A stretch of 17,128 nt of DNA, from positions 1 through 17,128 of the forward strand of contig JAWRJF010000055.1 in NCBI GenBank assembly GCA_040307645.1. Direction: 5' to 3'. The position numbers and the translations under genes were made by a program. The stretch comes from JAVXAG01 sp040307645. GTDB taxonomy: Bacteria > Bacillota > Clostridia > Peptostreptococcales > Anaerovoracaceae. Of this stretch, positions 7,518 to 15,724 are shown in pieces; position 1 is the stretch's first letter, and the number at the start of each line of letters is the position of its first letter. The notes under the pieces are model-generated. The model was not told where the DNA came from. It did not search any database and saw nothing but the letters and a program-made list of their open reading frames with translations.

Positions 7518-9149
7518 TTATTCACCCATGAATAATTTAATGTCATCATCAACCTGTCCAATACCTGCAATACCAAACTTTTCAACAAGAACGTTTGCTA
7601 CATTTGGTGATAAAAATCCTGGTAATGTTGGACCTAGGTGAATATTTTTTACACCTAGATATAGTAATGCAAGTAATACAATTACTGCTTTTTGTTCATA
7701 CCAAGCAATATTAAATGCAATTGGAAGCTCGTTAATATCTTCAAGTTCAAATATTTCTTTAAGTTTTAGAGCTATTATAGCAAGTGAATATGAGTCATTA
7801 CACTGTCCTGCATCAAGTACTCTTGGAATTCCTCCAATTTCGCCTAGATCAAGTTTATTGTAACGGTATTTTGCGCAACCTGCGGTAAGAATAACTGTGT
7901 CCTTAGGCAGTTTTTTTGCAAATTCTGTATAATAGTCACGGGATTTCATTCTTCCGTCACAACCTGCCATAACGAAGAATTTTTTTATAGCTCCTGACTT
8001 AACTGCATCAACAACTTTATCTGCTAAAGCAAAGACCTGGTTGTGGGCAAAACCACCTACAATGCTTCCTGTTTCAATTTCAACAGGTGGTTTGCATTTT
8101 TTCGCCATCTCAATAATTGGAGAAAAGTCTTTTTTACCATTTTCATCTGCTTCAATATGTGTACAACCAGGATAACCTGATGCCCCTGATGTAAATATTC
8201 TATTTCTTATTTCTTCACTTCTTGGAGGAACGATACAGTTTGTAGTGAATAGAATAGGACCATTAAAGGTCTGGAATTCTGTTACTTGCTGCCACCATGA
8301 ACCACCATAGTTTCCTGCAAAATTATCGTATTTTTTAAATACAGGATAATAATGTGCCGGAAGCATTTCGCTATGAGTATATACATCTACACCGGTACCT
8401 TTTGTTTGTTCTAACAACTGTTCTAAATCTGTAAGATCATGACCTGAAATCAATATACCAGGGTTATTTCTTACACCAATATTAACATTAGTAATCTCTG
8501 GATTACCATATTTCGAAGTGTTAGCCTCATCTAAAAGAGCCATAGCTTGGACACCAAATTCGCCTGTTTTAAGAGTTAAAGCCACAAGATCATCTGCTGT
8601 TAAAGTATCATCTAAAGTCGCTGCAAGAGCTTCATATATAAATTTATTTATGTCTAAATTTTCTTTGCCAAGGTTTAGCGCGTGATGCGTATATGCAGCC
8701 ATACCTTTTAAACCATAGATAATCATTTCTCTAAGAGAACGAACATCTTCGTTTTCTGTCGCAAGGATGCCTACCTTTGATGCTTTTTCAATCATAGAAG
8801 CTCTATCGTCTACTTTAAATTCTGCTGCATCACTTAGCTTAATATTAGAAATCCCTTTTTTAAGTTCATTCCTAAGTCCTATCATTTTTTTAATCTGTTC
8901 TTCAATTGCATTATCATCAAAATTTGCATTTGTGATAGTAATGAAAAGACTTTTTAAAACTTGATGATTAACTTCGCATATATCTTTTACATCTATCTTG
9001 CCCTTTACTACTATTTCTGATATTCCTTTTGTAGCGTAAATTAGTAAGTCCTGCAAATTTGCTACTTCCTCATTTTTACCACATACACCCATAACTTGAC
9101 AACCAGTACCTTTTGCGGTTTCTTGACACTGATAACAAAACATACTCAT
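7518..9149 (-). CDS. hcp: Hydroxylamine reductase / hybrid cluster protein, class I
   Basis: This 543 aa cytosolic Fe-S enzyme is annotated as hydroxylamine reductase; family members also reduce nitric oxide and act in protein S-nitrosation. The N-terminal cluster motif is C5-x2-C8-x8-C17-x5-C23, the compact spacing of anaerobe-type (class I) Hcp. All hybrid Fe-S-O cluster ligands can be matched by spacing to the known family set: H237, E261, C305, C397, C425, C450, E485 and K487. The class I length is normal. The ATG at 9149 follows AAGGAGGT with 6 nt spacing, which favours it over the Met at codon 3. It is monocistronic, with a promoter, an inverted repeat at the transcription start and a strong terminator. 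No HcpR-type regulator or hcr reductase gene lies nearby, so the electron donor is unknown. Confidence 0.96.
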   Translation of the reverse strand: MSMFCYQCQETAKGTGCQVMGVCGKNEEVANLQDLLIYATKGISEIVVKGKIDVKDICEVNHQVLKSLFITITNANFDDNAIEEQIKKMIGLRNELKKGISNIKLSDAAEFKVDDRASMIEKASKVGILATENEDVRSLREMIIYGLKGMAAYTHHALNLGKENLDINKFIYEALAATLDDTLTADDLVALTLKTGEFGVQAMALLDEANTSKYGNPEITNVNIGVRNNPGILISGHDLTDLEQLLEQTKGTGVDVYTHSEMLPAHYYPVFKKYDNFAGNYGGSWWQQVTEFQTFNGPILFTTNCIVPPRSEEIRNRIFTSGASGYPGCTHIEADENGKKDFSPIIEMAKKCKPPVEIETGSIVGGFAHNQVFALADKVVDAVKSGAIKKFFVMAGCDGRMKSRDYYTEFAKKLPKDTVILTAGCAKYRYNKLDLGEIGGIPRVLDAGQCNDSYSLAIIALKLKEIFELEDINELPIAFNIAWYEQKAVIVLLALLYLGVKNIHLGPTLPGFLSPNVANVLVEKFGIAGIGQVDDDIKLFMGE

Positions 9150-9218
9150 AATTGTACCTCCTTAAATTATTAATTTCTTACTAGATATAATTTTTCTTTA
9201 TTACATAACAAATACTAT

Positions 9219-9248
9219 TAGGATATTGTCAAAATAAGCACAATCCTA
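9219..9248 (-). promoter_or_regulatory. Inverted repeat at the hcp transcription start (operator or leader hairpin)
   Basis: The arms TAGGATATTGT (9219-9229) and ACAATCCTA (9240-9248) pair as TAGGAT plus TGT with a two-base bulge, around 10 bases. The right arm ends on the last base of the hcp -10 element, so the repeat covers +1 onward. This position suits a repressor operator or a 5' hairpin in the mRNA. The regulator is not identified. Confidence 0.45.
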
Positions 9249-9276
9249 TTTTATCACACATTTCAGATTATTTCAA
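9248..9276 (-). promoter_or_regulatory. Promoter of hcp
   Basis: On the minus strand: -35 TTGAAA (9271-9276), a 17-base spacer and -10 TAAAAT (9248-9253), leaving a leader of about 92 nt before the AAGGAGGT site and ATG of hcp. A TTGACA at 9227-9232 lies inside the leader but has no good -10 at a proper distance. Upstream, GTGAT-A-ATCAC at about 9287-9297 is a short palindrome where an activator could bind. Confidence 0.6.
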
Positions 9277-9642
9277 CAATAACATGGTGATAATCACGAT
9301 ATACGAATAGGTTATCCACTTAAAAATAACATATACTTATATAAATAAATGCCATTCTAAAGAAAAATTTGTTTTCATTTAGTTTATACAGTGATTATAT
9401 AATTCTCTTATCAGTGTGTATGTTGCATATGCAACGAAATTAAAATATTTTTCATTAATTGAATAGACTGAGATAGTTTTAGTGCAGTAGAAACTTAAAA
9501 CTATATGAATAGAAAAAGAGACTGTGAAAAAAATAAAGTTGCAGCATTGAGTTTTTACCCAACACCACAACATTTATTGTTGTACTAATATTCTTCACTA
9601 ACACCATTTGACAAAGAACCATTGTAATTTCAATGATTTAAT
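9277..9642. other. Intergenic region between hcp promoter and tRNA-Leu(GAG)
   Basis: These roughly 366 AT-rich bases hold no gene I can support. A 64-codon frame on the minus strand (9379-9573) has no ribosome binding site, and its product (rich in Cys, Phe, Tyr and Ile) resembles no family I know. Structure is limited to the 14-bp palindrome at 9422-9435, a small hairpin ACAACA-TTTAT-TGTTGT at 9567-9583, and CATTG/CAATG arms at about 9621-9636 just past the tRNA 3' end, which could be a weak tRNA terminator. Confidence 0.5.
9422..9435. repeat. Perfect 14-bp palindrome
   Basis: GTTGCATATGCAAC is fully self-complementary with no spacer. It sits alone in non-coding DNA about 150 bp upstream of the hcp promoter, so it is more like a protein binding site than a hairpin. 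No second copy was seen in the window. Confidence 0.4.
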
Positions 9643-9724
9643 TGGTGCGGTCGACTGGACTCGAACCAGCACGGTTTCCCACACGCCCCTCAAGCGTGCG
9701 CGTCTGCCATTCCGCCACGACCGC
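9643..9724 (-). tRNA. tRNA-Leu (anticodon GAG)
   Basis: On the minus strand the acceptor stem is GCGGTCG/CGACCGC with discriminator A and an encoded CCA (9643-9645). The anticodon stem CACGC/GCGTG holds loop TTGAGGG, giving anticodon GAG (reads CUC and CUU). A variable arm with GGGAAACC and a T arm GCTGG-TTCGAGT-CCAGT follow. Length is 79 nt plus CCA, rather short for a leucine tRNA because the variable arm is compact. It is a single gene with its own promoter. Confidence 0.94.
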
Positions 9725-9740
9725 AAAATATTACCTAGTT

Positions 9741-9769
9741 ATTTTAGCATAAATGCTTTTTATTATCAA
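9741..9769 (-). promoter_or_regulatory. Promoter of tRNA-Leu(GAG)
   Basis: On the minus strand: -35 TTGATA (9764-9769), a 17-base spacer and -10 TAAAAT (9741-9746) preceded by TGC, an extended -10. The start falls about 10 nt before the tRNA. It lies in the short gap after the binding-protein gene, for which no terminator was seen. Confidence 0.75.
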
Positions 9770-9795
9770 TAAGTAATATTTTATAATATATAAAT

Positions 9796-11454
9796 TTAAA
9801 TGTCTTTTTTTTGTTCCGGTAATACTATCTTTTGCCAACTCCAAGAATCTATATTCCTATAAATATCAAAAAATGTTGGTAACTTGTCAAAAGAAAATTT
9901 ATTTACAGTAACCAGAGAATAAGTTTTATAACAGATAGGATAATATGGCAAATCTTCCCATAGCATTTCCTTTAGTTTTAAATATGTTTCTTTATATTCT
10001 TCTGCTGTAATAGCCGTTTCCATTTTATTTACTAAATATACAACTTGCTTGTTTTTATAATTTATTTTGTTATTAGAATTAAACAAATCCCTCAAATCAT
10101 ATCTTTTTTCAAATTTATAGCCACCTATTAAAATATCAAAATTCTTTGCATTAATTCTATTTTTATATTCATTCCAAGGGACTTTATCAACCTTAGCTTT
10201 TATTCCTATATTATTTAAGTACTCTGCAATAATGTTTGCTGCATCTACTCTTTTTACATTATTAGAATTTACTAATATAGATAGCTGTATCTTATTATTT
10301 TTTACATCTTCAACATATCCATCATCATTTCTATCGAAATACCCTTGAATCTTAACTAATTCAGTTGCACTTTCTTCGCTGTAAGGATAATGATCACCTT
10401 TATTCTCAGTTCCCAAAAATTCAGGGAAATATATTGAATCTGTAGCAACACCATTCCCCATATATGCATTTTCAATTACCGAATTAATATCAATAGCCTT
10501 TGCTATTGCATTTCTAATATTAAGTTTAGATAGATATTTGTTTTTAAAATTAAAAGCTATATACTCAACTTCGTTGGACATGATTCTGTGAACTTTTAAT
10601 TTCTTATCTTCGGCTATAGAATTTATGTTTTGGTCTGTAGATAAATAAGCGGTAATATTATCCATGGTCATAAGATTAGTGGCTTTTGATCTATTTGGAA
10701 TAACCTGGAAAATTATTTTATTTTTAGCTATATCCCCAAAGTAGTCTTGATTTGGTTTTAAACTTAGACTAGATAATTTATCATATTTTATGAATTGGTA
10801 TTGTCCTGTTCCAACAGGATTATAGTCCTCTGCTCTTGCAAAATCGTGTGGAGAACCATATTGACTACTTGATACTATAGGGAAAACTAGGTTGTCTAAA
10901 GCAGCATCTTTTGGATCTTTAAAAACCACCTTTAAATTATAATTTCCATTTACAATTACAGAATCAATTTTTGACACCATATCAAAATAAAGTCCTTCAG
11001 ATCCTACCGCTTTTATAGCTTCGACCGTATACTTTATATCGTAAGCGCTTAAATTTGACCCATTATGAAAATTTATACCCGATTTTAGTTTTATAGAAAC
11101 AATACCATCTCTATCATCTGTGCTATATGAAGATACAAGCTCTTTCCTTATATTAAGGTTATTGCTTAAATCAAATAAACTGTTAAAAACCATCTGAGAA
11201 ATATGGTAAGTATCTTCATCTTTAGACAGTAATGGATTCAATGTCTTTACATTTGTCATAGGAAGATAAATTTGGTTTACTGTTTCATATTGTATCCCAG
11301 CTTTCTCCTCCTCGGTTTTCATGTTGTCTTTTACTATAAAGAAAGTAGAAACAAGGCCAGAACACACTACTACAATAATTATAATCCCAATAATATGTTC
11401 ATGTATAAATTCTAAAGTAGATTTCAAAAAATTCTTATGTGGTTTATTAAACAT
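9796..11454 (-). CDS. Membrane-anchored family-5 extracellular solute-binding protein (OppA/DppA-like)
   Basis: This 552 aa protein has a basic N-terminus, then one long hydrophobic segment (about 21-41), then an extracytoplasmic domain of the bacterial SBP family 5 type (peptides, nickel, other small ligands). Family features visible are the opening pattern around LNPLLSKDEDTYHISQMVF, ISLKL-type repeats with INFHNGSNLSAYDIKYTVEAI, GTGQYQFIKYD, and the C-terminal DRNDDGYVED and NNIGIKAKV segments. There is a Cys in the hydrophobic stretch (C31, preceded by VVV), but no Gly/Ala/Ser at -1, so I read it as an uncleaved anchor rather than a lipoprotein. Its ATG overlaps the end of coaE by 8 nt with GGGAG just upstream. 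No permease or ATPase gene is adjacent, so ligand and role are unknown; a sensor or orphan binding protein is possible. Confidence 0.85.
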   Translation of the reverse strand: MFNKPHKNFLKSTLEFIHEHIIGIIIIVVVCSGLVSTFFIVKDNMKTEEEKAGIQYETVNQIYLPMTNVKTLNPLLSKDEDTYHISQMVFNSLFDLSNNLNIRKELVSSYSTDDRDGIVSIKLKSGINFHNGSNLSAYDIKYTVEAIKAVGSEGLYFDMVSKIDSVIVNGNYNLKVVFKDPKDAALDNLVFPIVSSSQYGSPHDFARAEDYNPVGTGQYQFIKYDKLSSLSLKPNQDYFGDIAKNKIIFQVIPNRSKATNLMTMDNITAYLSTDQNINSIAEDKKLKVHRIMSNEVEYIAFNFKNKYLSKLNIRNAIAKAIDINSVIENAYMGNGVATDSIYFPEFLGTENKGDHYPYSEESATELVKIQGYFDRNDDGYVEDVKNNKIQLSILVNSNNVKRVDAANIIAEYLNNIGIKAKVDKVPWNEYKNRINAKNFDILIGGYKFEKRYDLRDLFNSNNKINYKNKQVVYLVNKMETAITAEEYKETYLKLKEMLWEDLPYYPICYKTYSLVTVNKFSFDKLPTFFDIYRNIDSWSWQKIVLPEQKKDI

Positions 11455-12040
11455 ACTCTCCCAATAACTTTTCTATAGAATTGAAAAGCTCATCCTTTCC
11501 TTTTGAATTATCAATTATCAATGTAGACAATTTAGCCTTATCAGTTGAACTCATCTGATTTCTTATTCTGCTTATAACTTCTTGTCTTGATAAACCATCT
11601 CTTTCCATAACCCTTTTAATTCGTGTCTCTAAATCAGCATCAATTAGCCATACCTCATCACAATAAGAGTTTAAACCTGTTTCGAATAATAATGGAGCAT
11701 CAACAAAAATAACATTGTATTTTTGGCTCTGCCTTAATGATATTATTTCTTTTCTTATTTTTTCAACTACAACATCAGTAGTAAGAGTTTCAAGAGCAAA
11801 AAGTTTTTCCTCGTTTGAAAAAGCAATTTGGGCTAAAGCTCTTCGATCAAGTTCCCCCGTATCTAAAAGAATTTCAGGTCCAAAATAGTTCACCAATTCT
11901 TTTAATGTCTCTGTTCCTTTTTCCGTTATTTGATGTGCTATTTTGTCAGCATCAATAATGTAATACCCTTTTTTATGTAGAAAATCGGATACAGTAGATT
12001 TACCTGTCCCGATTCCACCTGTTAATCCGATTGTAATCAT
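11447..12040 (-). CDS. coaE: Dephospho-CoA kinase
   Basis: This 197 aa cytosolic enzyme phosphorylates dephospho-CoA in the last step of coenzyme A synthesis. The P-loop GGIGTGKST is at residues 8-16, DADKIAH at 30-36, followed by VDAPLLFETGL and the lid region with IDADLETRIKRVMERDGLS. Length is typical. Its ATG overlaps the polA stop as ATGA, and there is no good ribosome binding site of its own, so translation is probably coupled to polA. Neighbouring polA and coaE is common in bacteria. Confidence 0.96.
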   Translation of the reverse strand: MITIGLTGGIGTGKSTVSDFLHKKGYYIIDADKIAHQITEKGTETLKELVNYFGPEILLDTGELDRRALAQIAFSNEEKLFALETLTTDVVVEKIRKEIISLRQSQKYNVIFVDAPLLFETGLNSYCDEVWLIDADLETRIKRVMERDGLSRQEVISRIRNQMSSTDKAKLSTLIIDNSKGKDELFNSIEKLLGEYV

Positions 12041-14703
12041 TTCAAGTCATACCAAGTATTACCTACATTAAGATCACTTACAAGTTTTACCTGTAGGTTC
12101 ATGGCTCCCTCCATATTTCTAACAAGTAGTTCTTTTATTACTTCTTCTTCATGTTTATGAGTCATTATAATAAGTTCGTCATGAACTTGAAGAATTAACT
12201 TAGACTCAAGATTTCTTTCTTTTAATTCTTTATATACTTTTACCATTGCAATTTTTATAATATCTGCAGCACTGCCTTGTATAGGGCTATTCATAGCAAG
12301 CCTTTCACCAAGCTGTCTAGTCATATAATTTGAAGAATTAATTTCATGAATGTATCTTTTTCTTCCCATTATTGTCACTGTATAACCCTTATCTTTACAT
12401 GATTCAACTTGTTGATCCATATAATCTTTAACTGCCTGATGTTTATTAAAGTATTCTTTAATATAATTCTCGGCTTCTTTTCGGGTTATCTTCAGTTCTT
12501 CAGATAAACCAAAACCACTCATCCCATATATAACGCCAAAATTCACGGCCTTTGCCCTGCTTCTATCTTCTAAGGTAACTTTATCCGAATCAACACCTAG
12601 CACTCTTGATGCAGTGATTCTGTGAATATCTTCACCATTGTTAAACGCCTCAATAAGGGATTTATCACTTGAAAGATGGGCCAAAACCCTAAGCTCAATC
12701 TGAGAATAGTCAGCGCCTACTAGAATGCATTCATTTGATTCTGGAACAAAGGCTTTTCTTAACTGCCTACCGACAGTCTGTCTGATTGGTATGTTTTGTA
12801 AGTTTGGCTCTGTACAACTAATTCTTCCAGTTGCAGTTACTGTTTGTTGAAAATGTGCACGTATTTTACCATCTGGGCCAATTAAAGGTTTTAATCCTTC
12901 TACATAAGTGCTGTTCAATTTAGAAATTGTTCTATATTTTAATACCATATCAACAATAGGGTGTAAATCCCTTATTTTTTCTAAAACATCTGCACTTGTA
13001 CTATAACCTCTTTTACTCTTCTTTCCAGCTGGAAGTTTTAATTCATTAAATAGAACTTCTCCAAGTTGCATCGGAGAATTGATATTAAACTCCATGCCTG
13101 CAAGATTATAGATAGTCTCCTCTAGGCTAGAAATCTCCTTTTTCAAACTTTCGCCTAATTCAGTTAAAATATCCTCGTTTATAGCCGTTCCAACACATTC
13201 CATATTGGCTAAAACCTCAATAAGAGGAAGCTCTACATTATAATACACATTTTGGAGATTCTCATTATTTATCTTTTCTTCAAGAACAGGTTTTAGACTT
13301 CTAATTGCTTGACACCAAGTATAGCCATATTCCATATATTCTTTGCTATTATTATCAAATAAATTGATTTGTCCATTTTGAGCCCAAAATTCTTTTTCAT
13401 CTTTAATTTCATAATGTAAGTTTTCAAAAGTAATAGTTTTTATTTCGTAATTAGATCTAGTAGGCTCTATAATGTATTGGGCAATTGCAGTATCAAAATC
13501 TGTTTGTAAATTAACAAGCCCATAGCTCATAAGGCTAAAATAATCTTTAACTAAATCGTGTCCTAAGAATTCAAAGTTTTTTTCATTGAATACATCAATT
13601 AGTTTTTCAAAAATAGATTTGTCTTGACAATCAACGTAGATGTATCTTTTTTCAGACATCATGGATACACCACTAACTACAGGTTTTTCAATATGATTAT
13701 TGTCAGAAAAGACCTTTAAAATAATTTTACTTTTTTCAGGGAGGCTTTCTATCACAGATAATCCTTCAGTGTTATTTATTATAATCTTTTCAACTTGATT
13801 TTCAGTAGGAACATTTTCTTTGAGACTATCCTGGTTATTACTTTTTAATCTTTTCAAAAAACTGTTAAACTCTAGTTTTACATATTGATTAATTAGCATA
13901 TCCAGATTTGGTTCTACTGATTTTAGTTCTTCTAAGTTGAATTCTATTGGAACATATTTATTGATAGTTGCAAGTCTTTTACTCATAACTGCCATCTGAA
14001 TATTATCTTCAACCTTTTGCCTTAGTTTTGCGTTAGCAATTTCATCAGTATGTGCAAGAAGGTTATCCATAGTTTCAAACTGAGTTAACAGTTTTATTCC
14101 AGTTTTCTCACCTACTCCCGGTATTCCTGGAATATTATCTGATTGGTCACCCATTAACCCTTTTAAATCTATAAACTGTTGCGGAGTAAGCTGATAACGT
14201 TCTATCATCTTTTCTCTATCATAAAGATCAAAATCCGAAATTCCTTTTTTAGTTATTAAAACCTTTGTTTTATCTGTACAAAGCTGCAATGCATCTTTAT
14301 CCCCAGTAATAATAAGGGGCTCTAAACCTTCTTCTTCCGAGACTCTAGCAACAGTGCCTATAATATCATCTGCTTCAAAACCATCAATCTCCATGGTTTT
14401 AATATTCATAGCATGTAAAACATCTTTTAAAATAGGAAATTGCATCGCAAGTTCTGGAGGCATTTTCTTTCTTCCCGCCTTATAATCATCGTATTCAATA
14501 TGTCTGAAAGTAGGGCTTTTTCTGTCAAATGTAACTGTAATATAATCAGGAGAGTAATCATCTATTATTCTTGTTAGCATATTTATAAAGCCATAAACCC
14601 CTTGTGTGTAAATACCATCTTTAGTAATCATTGGCCTTTGCATAGCATAATATGCCCTATTTATTAAGCTGTTTCCATCAATTATTACAATTCTATTTTT
14701 CAT
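12037..14703 (-). CDS. polA: DNA polymerase I with inactive proofreading domain
   Basis: This 888 aa protein fills gaps and removes RNA primers in replication and repair. The 5'-nuclease domain (1 to about 285) has FDRKSPTFRH, GFEADD (108-113), GDKDALQL (134-141) and GDQSDNIPGIPGVGEKTG (185-202). The 3'-5' exonuclease-like domain (about 305-470) has lost its first metal motif: where E. coli has DxE, this protein has LKVFS near 329-333. GHDLVKD keeps the motif II Asp, but the motif III Asp is not found (YGYTWCQA). The polymerase domain is intact, with motif A DYSQIELR (D665), motif B RSRAKAVNFGVIYG (R714 to Y726) and motif C VHDE (H841, D842). Loss of proofreading is common in Firmicute PolA. 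The ATG at 14703 has AAGGA about 11 nt upstream. Confidence 0.97.
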   Translation of the reverse strand: MKNRIVIIDGNSLINRAYYAMQRPMITKDGIYTQGVYGFINMLTRIIDDYSPDYITVTFDRKSPTFRHIEYDDYKAGRKKMPPELAMQFPILKDVLHAMNIKTMEIDGFEADDIIGTVARVSEEEGLEPLIITGDKDALQLCTDKTKVLITKKGISDFDLYDREKMIERYQLTPQQFIDLKGLMGDQSDNIPGIPGVGEKTGIKLLTQFETMDNLLAHTDEIANAKLRQKVEDNIQMAVMSKRLATINKYVPIEFNLEELKSVEPNLDMLINQYVKLEFNSFLKRLKSNNQDSLKENVPTENQVEKIIINNTEGLSVIESLPEKSKIILKVFSDNNHIEKPVVSGVSMMSEKRYIYVDCQDKSIFEKLIDVFNEKNFEFLGHDLVKDYFSLMSYGLVNLQTDFDTAIAQYIIEPTRSNYEIKTITFENLHYEIKDEKEFWAQNGQINLFDNNSKEYMEYGYTWCQAIRSLKPVLEEKINNENLQNVYYNVELPLIEVLANMECVGTAINEDILTELGESLKKEISSLEETIYNLAGMEFNINSPMQLGEVLFNELKLPAGKKSKRGYSTSADVLEKIRDLHPIVDMVLKYRTISKLNSTYVEGLKPLIGPDGKIRAHFQQTVTATGRISCTEPNLQNIPIRQTVGRQLRKAFVPESNECILVGADYSQIELRVLAHLSSDKSLIEAFNNGEDIHRITASRVLGVDSDKVTLEDRSRAKAVNFGVIYGMSGFGLSEELKITRKEAENYIKEYFNKHQAVKDYMDQQVESCKDKGYTVTIMGRKRYIHEINSSNYMTRQLGERLAMNSPIQGSAADIIKIAMVKVYKELKERNLESKLILQVHDELIIMTHKHEEEVIKELLVRNMEGAMNLQVKLVSDLNVGNTWYDLK

Positions 14704-14731
14704 TTTATCATTTTCCTTTTTTTCTTTAACT

Positions 14732-14762
14732 ATAATACCCTATTATTATAAGATATTGACAA
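14732..14762 (-). promoter_or_regulatory. Possible internal promoter for polA
   Basis: The 64 nt gap before polA offers two imperfect readings on the minus strand. One is TTGTCA (14757-14762) with a 19-base spacer to TATTAT (14732-14737). The other is TATAAT (14745-14750) with TTATAG 17 bases upstream, at the P1 peptidase stop. Either would let polA-coaE be expressed apart from the FNT operon. Confidence 0.35.
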
Positions 14763-14767
14763 GATAA

Positions 14768-15724
14768 CTATAAATCCCTAGAAGCTATAAGCCCATAAGA
14801 GGACTCAGCCTCGCTTACTGCATTTTCTATAGCATAAGTAACAGCCTTAGTTGCCATTACTGCTAATGAGTCAAAATTAACCTCTTCTGTACATGTGCTC
14901 ATAACGAAAATCGTATCACCATCAGCAGATGTGTGTACAGGTTTTATAGCCCTAGCATAGCCATCATGAGCAATAGAAGCAAGTTTTGTACATTGAGCCT
15001 TGGTAAGTATACCATTAGTGATAATACATCCGATTGTTGTATTCCCGTTAAAAATATTTTTTTCCTTTTCAATATCTCTTATAACAAGTTCTTCCGTAGA
15101 GGCTAAAGATTTTTTATCGGGCGAAAGTATACCTCCTATCTGTTTTCCATAACGGTTAAAGACATCTCCTAATGCGTTTACCGCAATTACAGCTCCACAC
15201 TTTACCTTTCCAGCCTTCAAAGCTGAAGCTCCAAGGCCACTTTTCATCATTCTGTTTATCCCTAAATATTTGCCAATAGTAGCTCCTGTTCCAGCACCGT
15301 GATTGCCACAAAAAAACTCACCATCATAGGCATTTTTTGCTGCTTCTATTCCCATTTCTTTATCTGGTCTTATTTTGCCATCACCGACAACTAGATCAAA
15401 AAGCGAAGCGCCACAAACAATAGGCACAACGCCAACTCCAACATCAAAGCCTACGTTTTTATTTTCAAGGAAATCCATAACACCGCAGGCAGCTTCAAGA
15501 CCATAGGCACTCCCCCCGGATAAAACAACAGCATTAATTTTTTCCACCATGTTTTCCGGTTTTAGTAAATCGGTTTCTCTGGTTGCGGGACCTCCTCCTC
15601 TTACATCTACGCCTGCAACTGCACCTTTTTCACATATTATTGCTGTAACTCCTGTTCCAGCCTTAATATTGTCTGCATTTCCAATTTTAAATCCATCAAT
15701 TTCGTTTATATTTATTTCTACCAT
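14768..15724 (-). CDS. P1 (S58/DmpA-type) family peptidase homologue
   Basis: This protein resembles the DmpA aminopeptidase/6-aminohexanoate endo-hydrolase superfamily, N-terminal-nucleophile hydrolases made as a chain that cuts itself. Visible family motifs are VRGGGPATRETDLL, VVLSGGSAYGLEAA, the NHGAGTGATIGK loop, the likely self-cleavage site NTTIG (N228-T229, Thr as nucleophile) and AHDGYARAIKPVHTSADGD. I place the start at the ATG at 15724 (MVEININEI), giving 318 aa: GGAGAGGT stands 5 nt upstream of it. A longer frame from a TTG at 15739 would put that ribosome binding site inside the gene. No signal peptide is seen, so it is probably cytosolic. It lies 41 nt after the FNT channel gene and 64 nt before polA. 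The physiological substrate is unknown. Confidence 0.88.
   Translation of the reverse strand: MVEININEIDGFKIGNADNIKAGTGVTAIICEKGAVAGVDVRGGGPATRETDLLKPENMVEKINAVVLSGGSAYGLEAACGVMDFLENKNVGFDVGVGVVPIVCGASLFDLVVGDGKIRPDKEMGIEAAKNAYDGEFFCGNHGAGTGATIGKYLGINRMMKSGLGASALKAGKVKCGAVIAVNALGDVFNRYGKQIGGILSPDKKSLASTEELVIRDIEKEKNIFNGNTTIGCIITNGILTKAQCTKLASIAHDGYARAIKPVHTSADGDTIFVMSTCTEEVNFDSLAVMATKAVTYAIENAVSEAESSYGLIASRDL

Noticed and set aside
9199..9215. TTGTTA half-site in the hcp leader as a Rex or FNR operator
   Set aside because: The second half-site is degenerate (ATAAAG), so no convincing palindrome is formed.
9203..9232. TTGACA at 9227-9232 as the -35 of a second hcp promoter
   Set aside because: At 17-19 bases distance only TTATGT or TATGTA is present, a poor -10. 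The TTGAAA/TAAAAT pair upstream fits much better.
9312..9320. TTATCCACT, a near match to the DnaA box
   Set aside because: It is a single copy with no cluster of boxes, no unwinding element and no dnaA or dnaN nearby, so it is probably a chance match.
9379..9573. 64-codon minus-strand frame in the hcp-tRNA gap
   Set aside because: No ribosome binding site before its ATG, a composition dominated by Cys, Phe, Tyr and Ile, no recognisable family, and it contains the 14-bp palindrome. It is most likely a chance frame in AT-rich DNA.
11350..11392. Lipoprotein signal in the solute-binding protein (C31)
   Set aside because: The residues before the Cys are VVV without Gly, Ala or Ser at -1, and the hydrophobic stretch continues past it. 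An uncleaved anchor is more likely, though I cannot exclude an atypical site.
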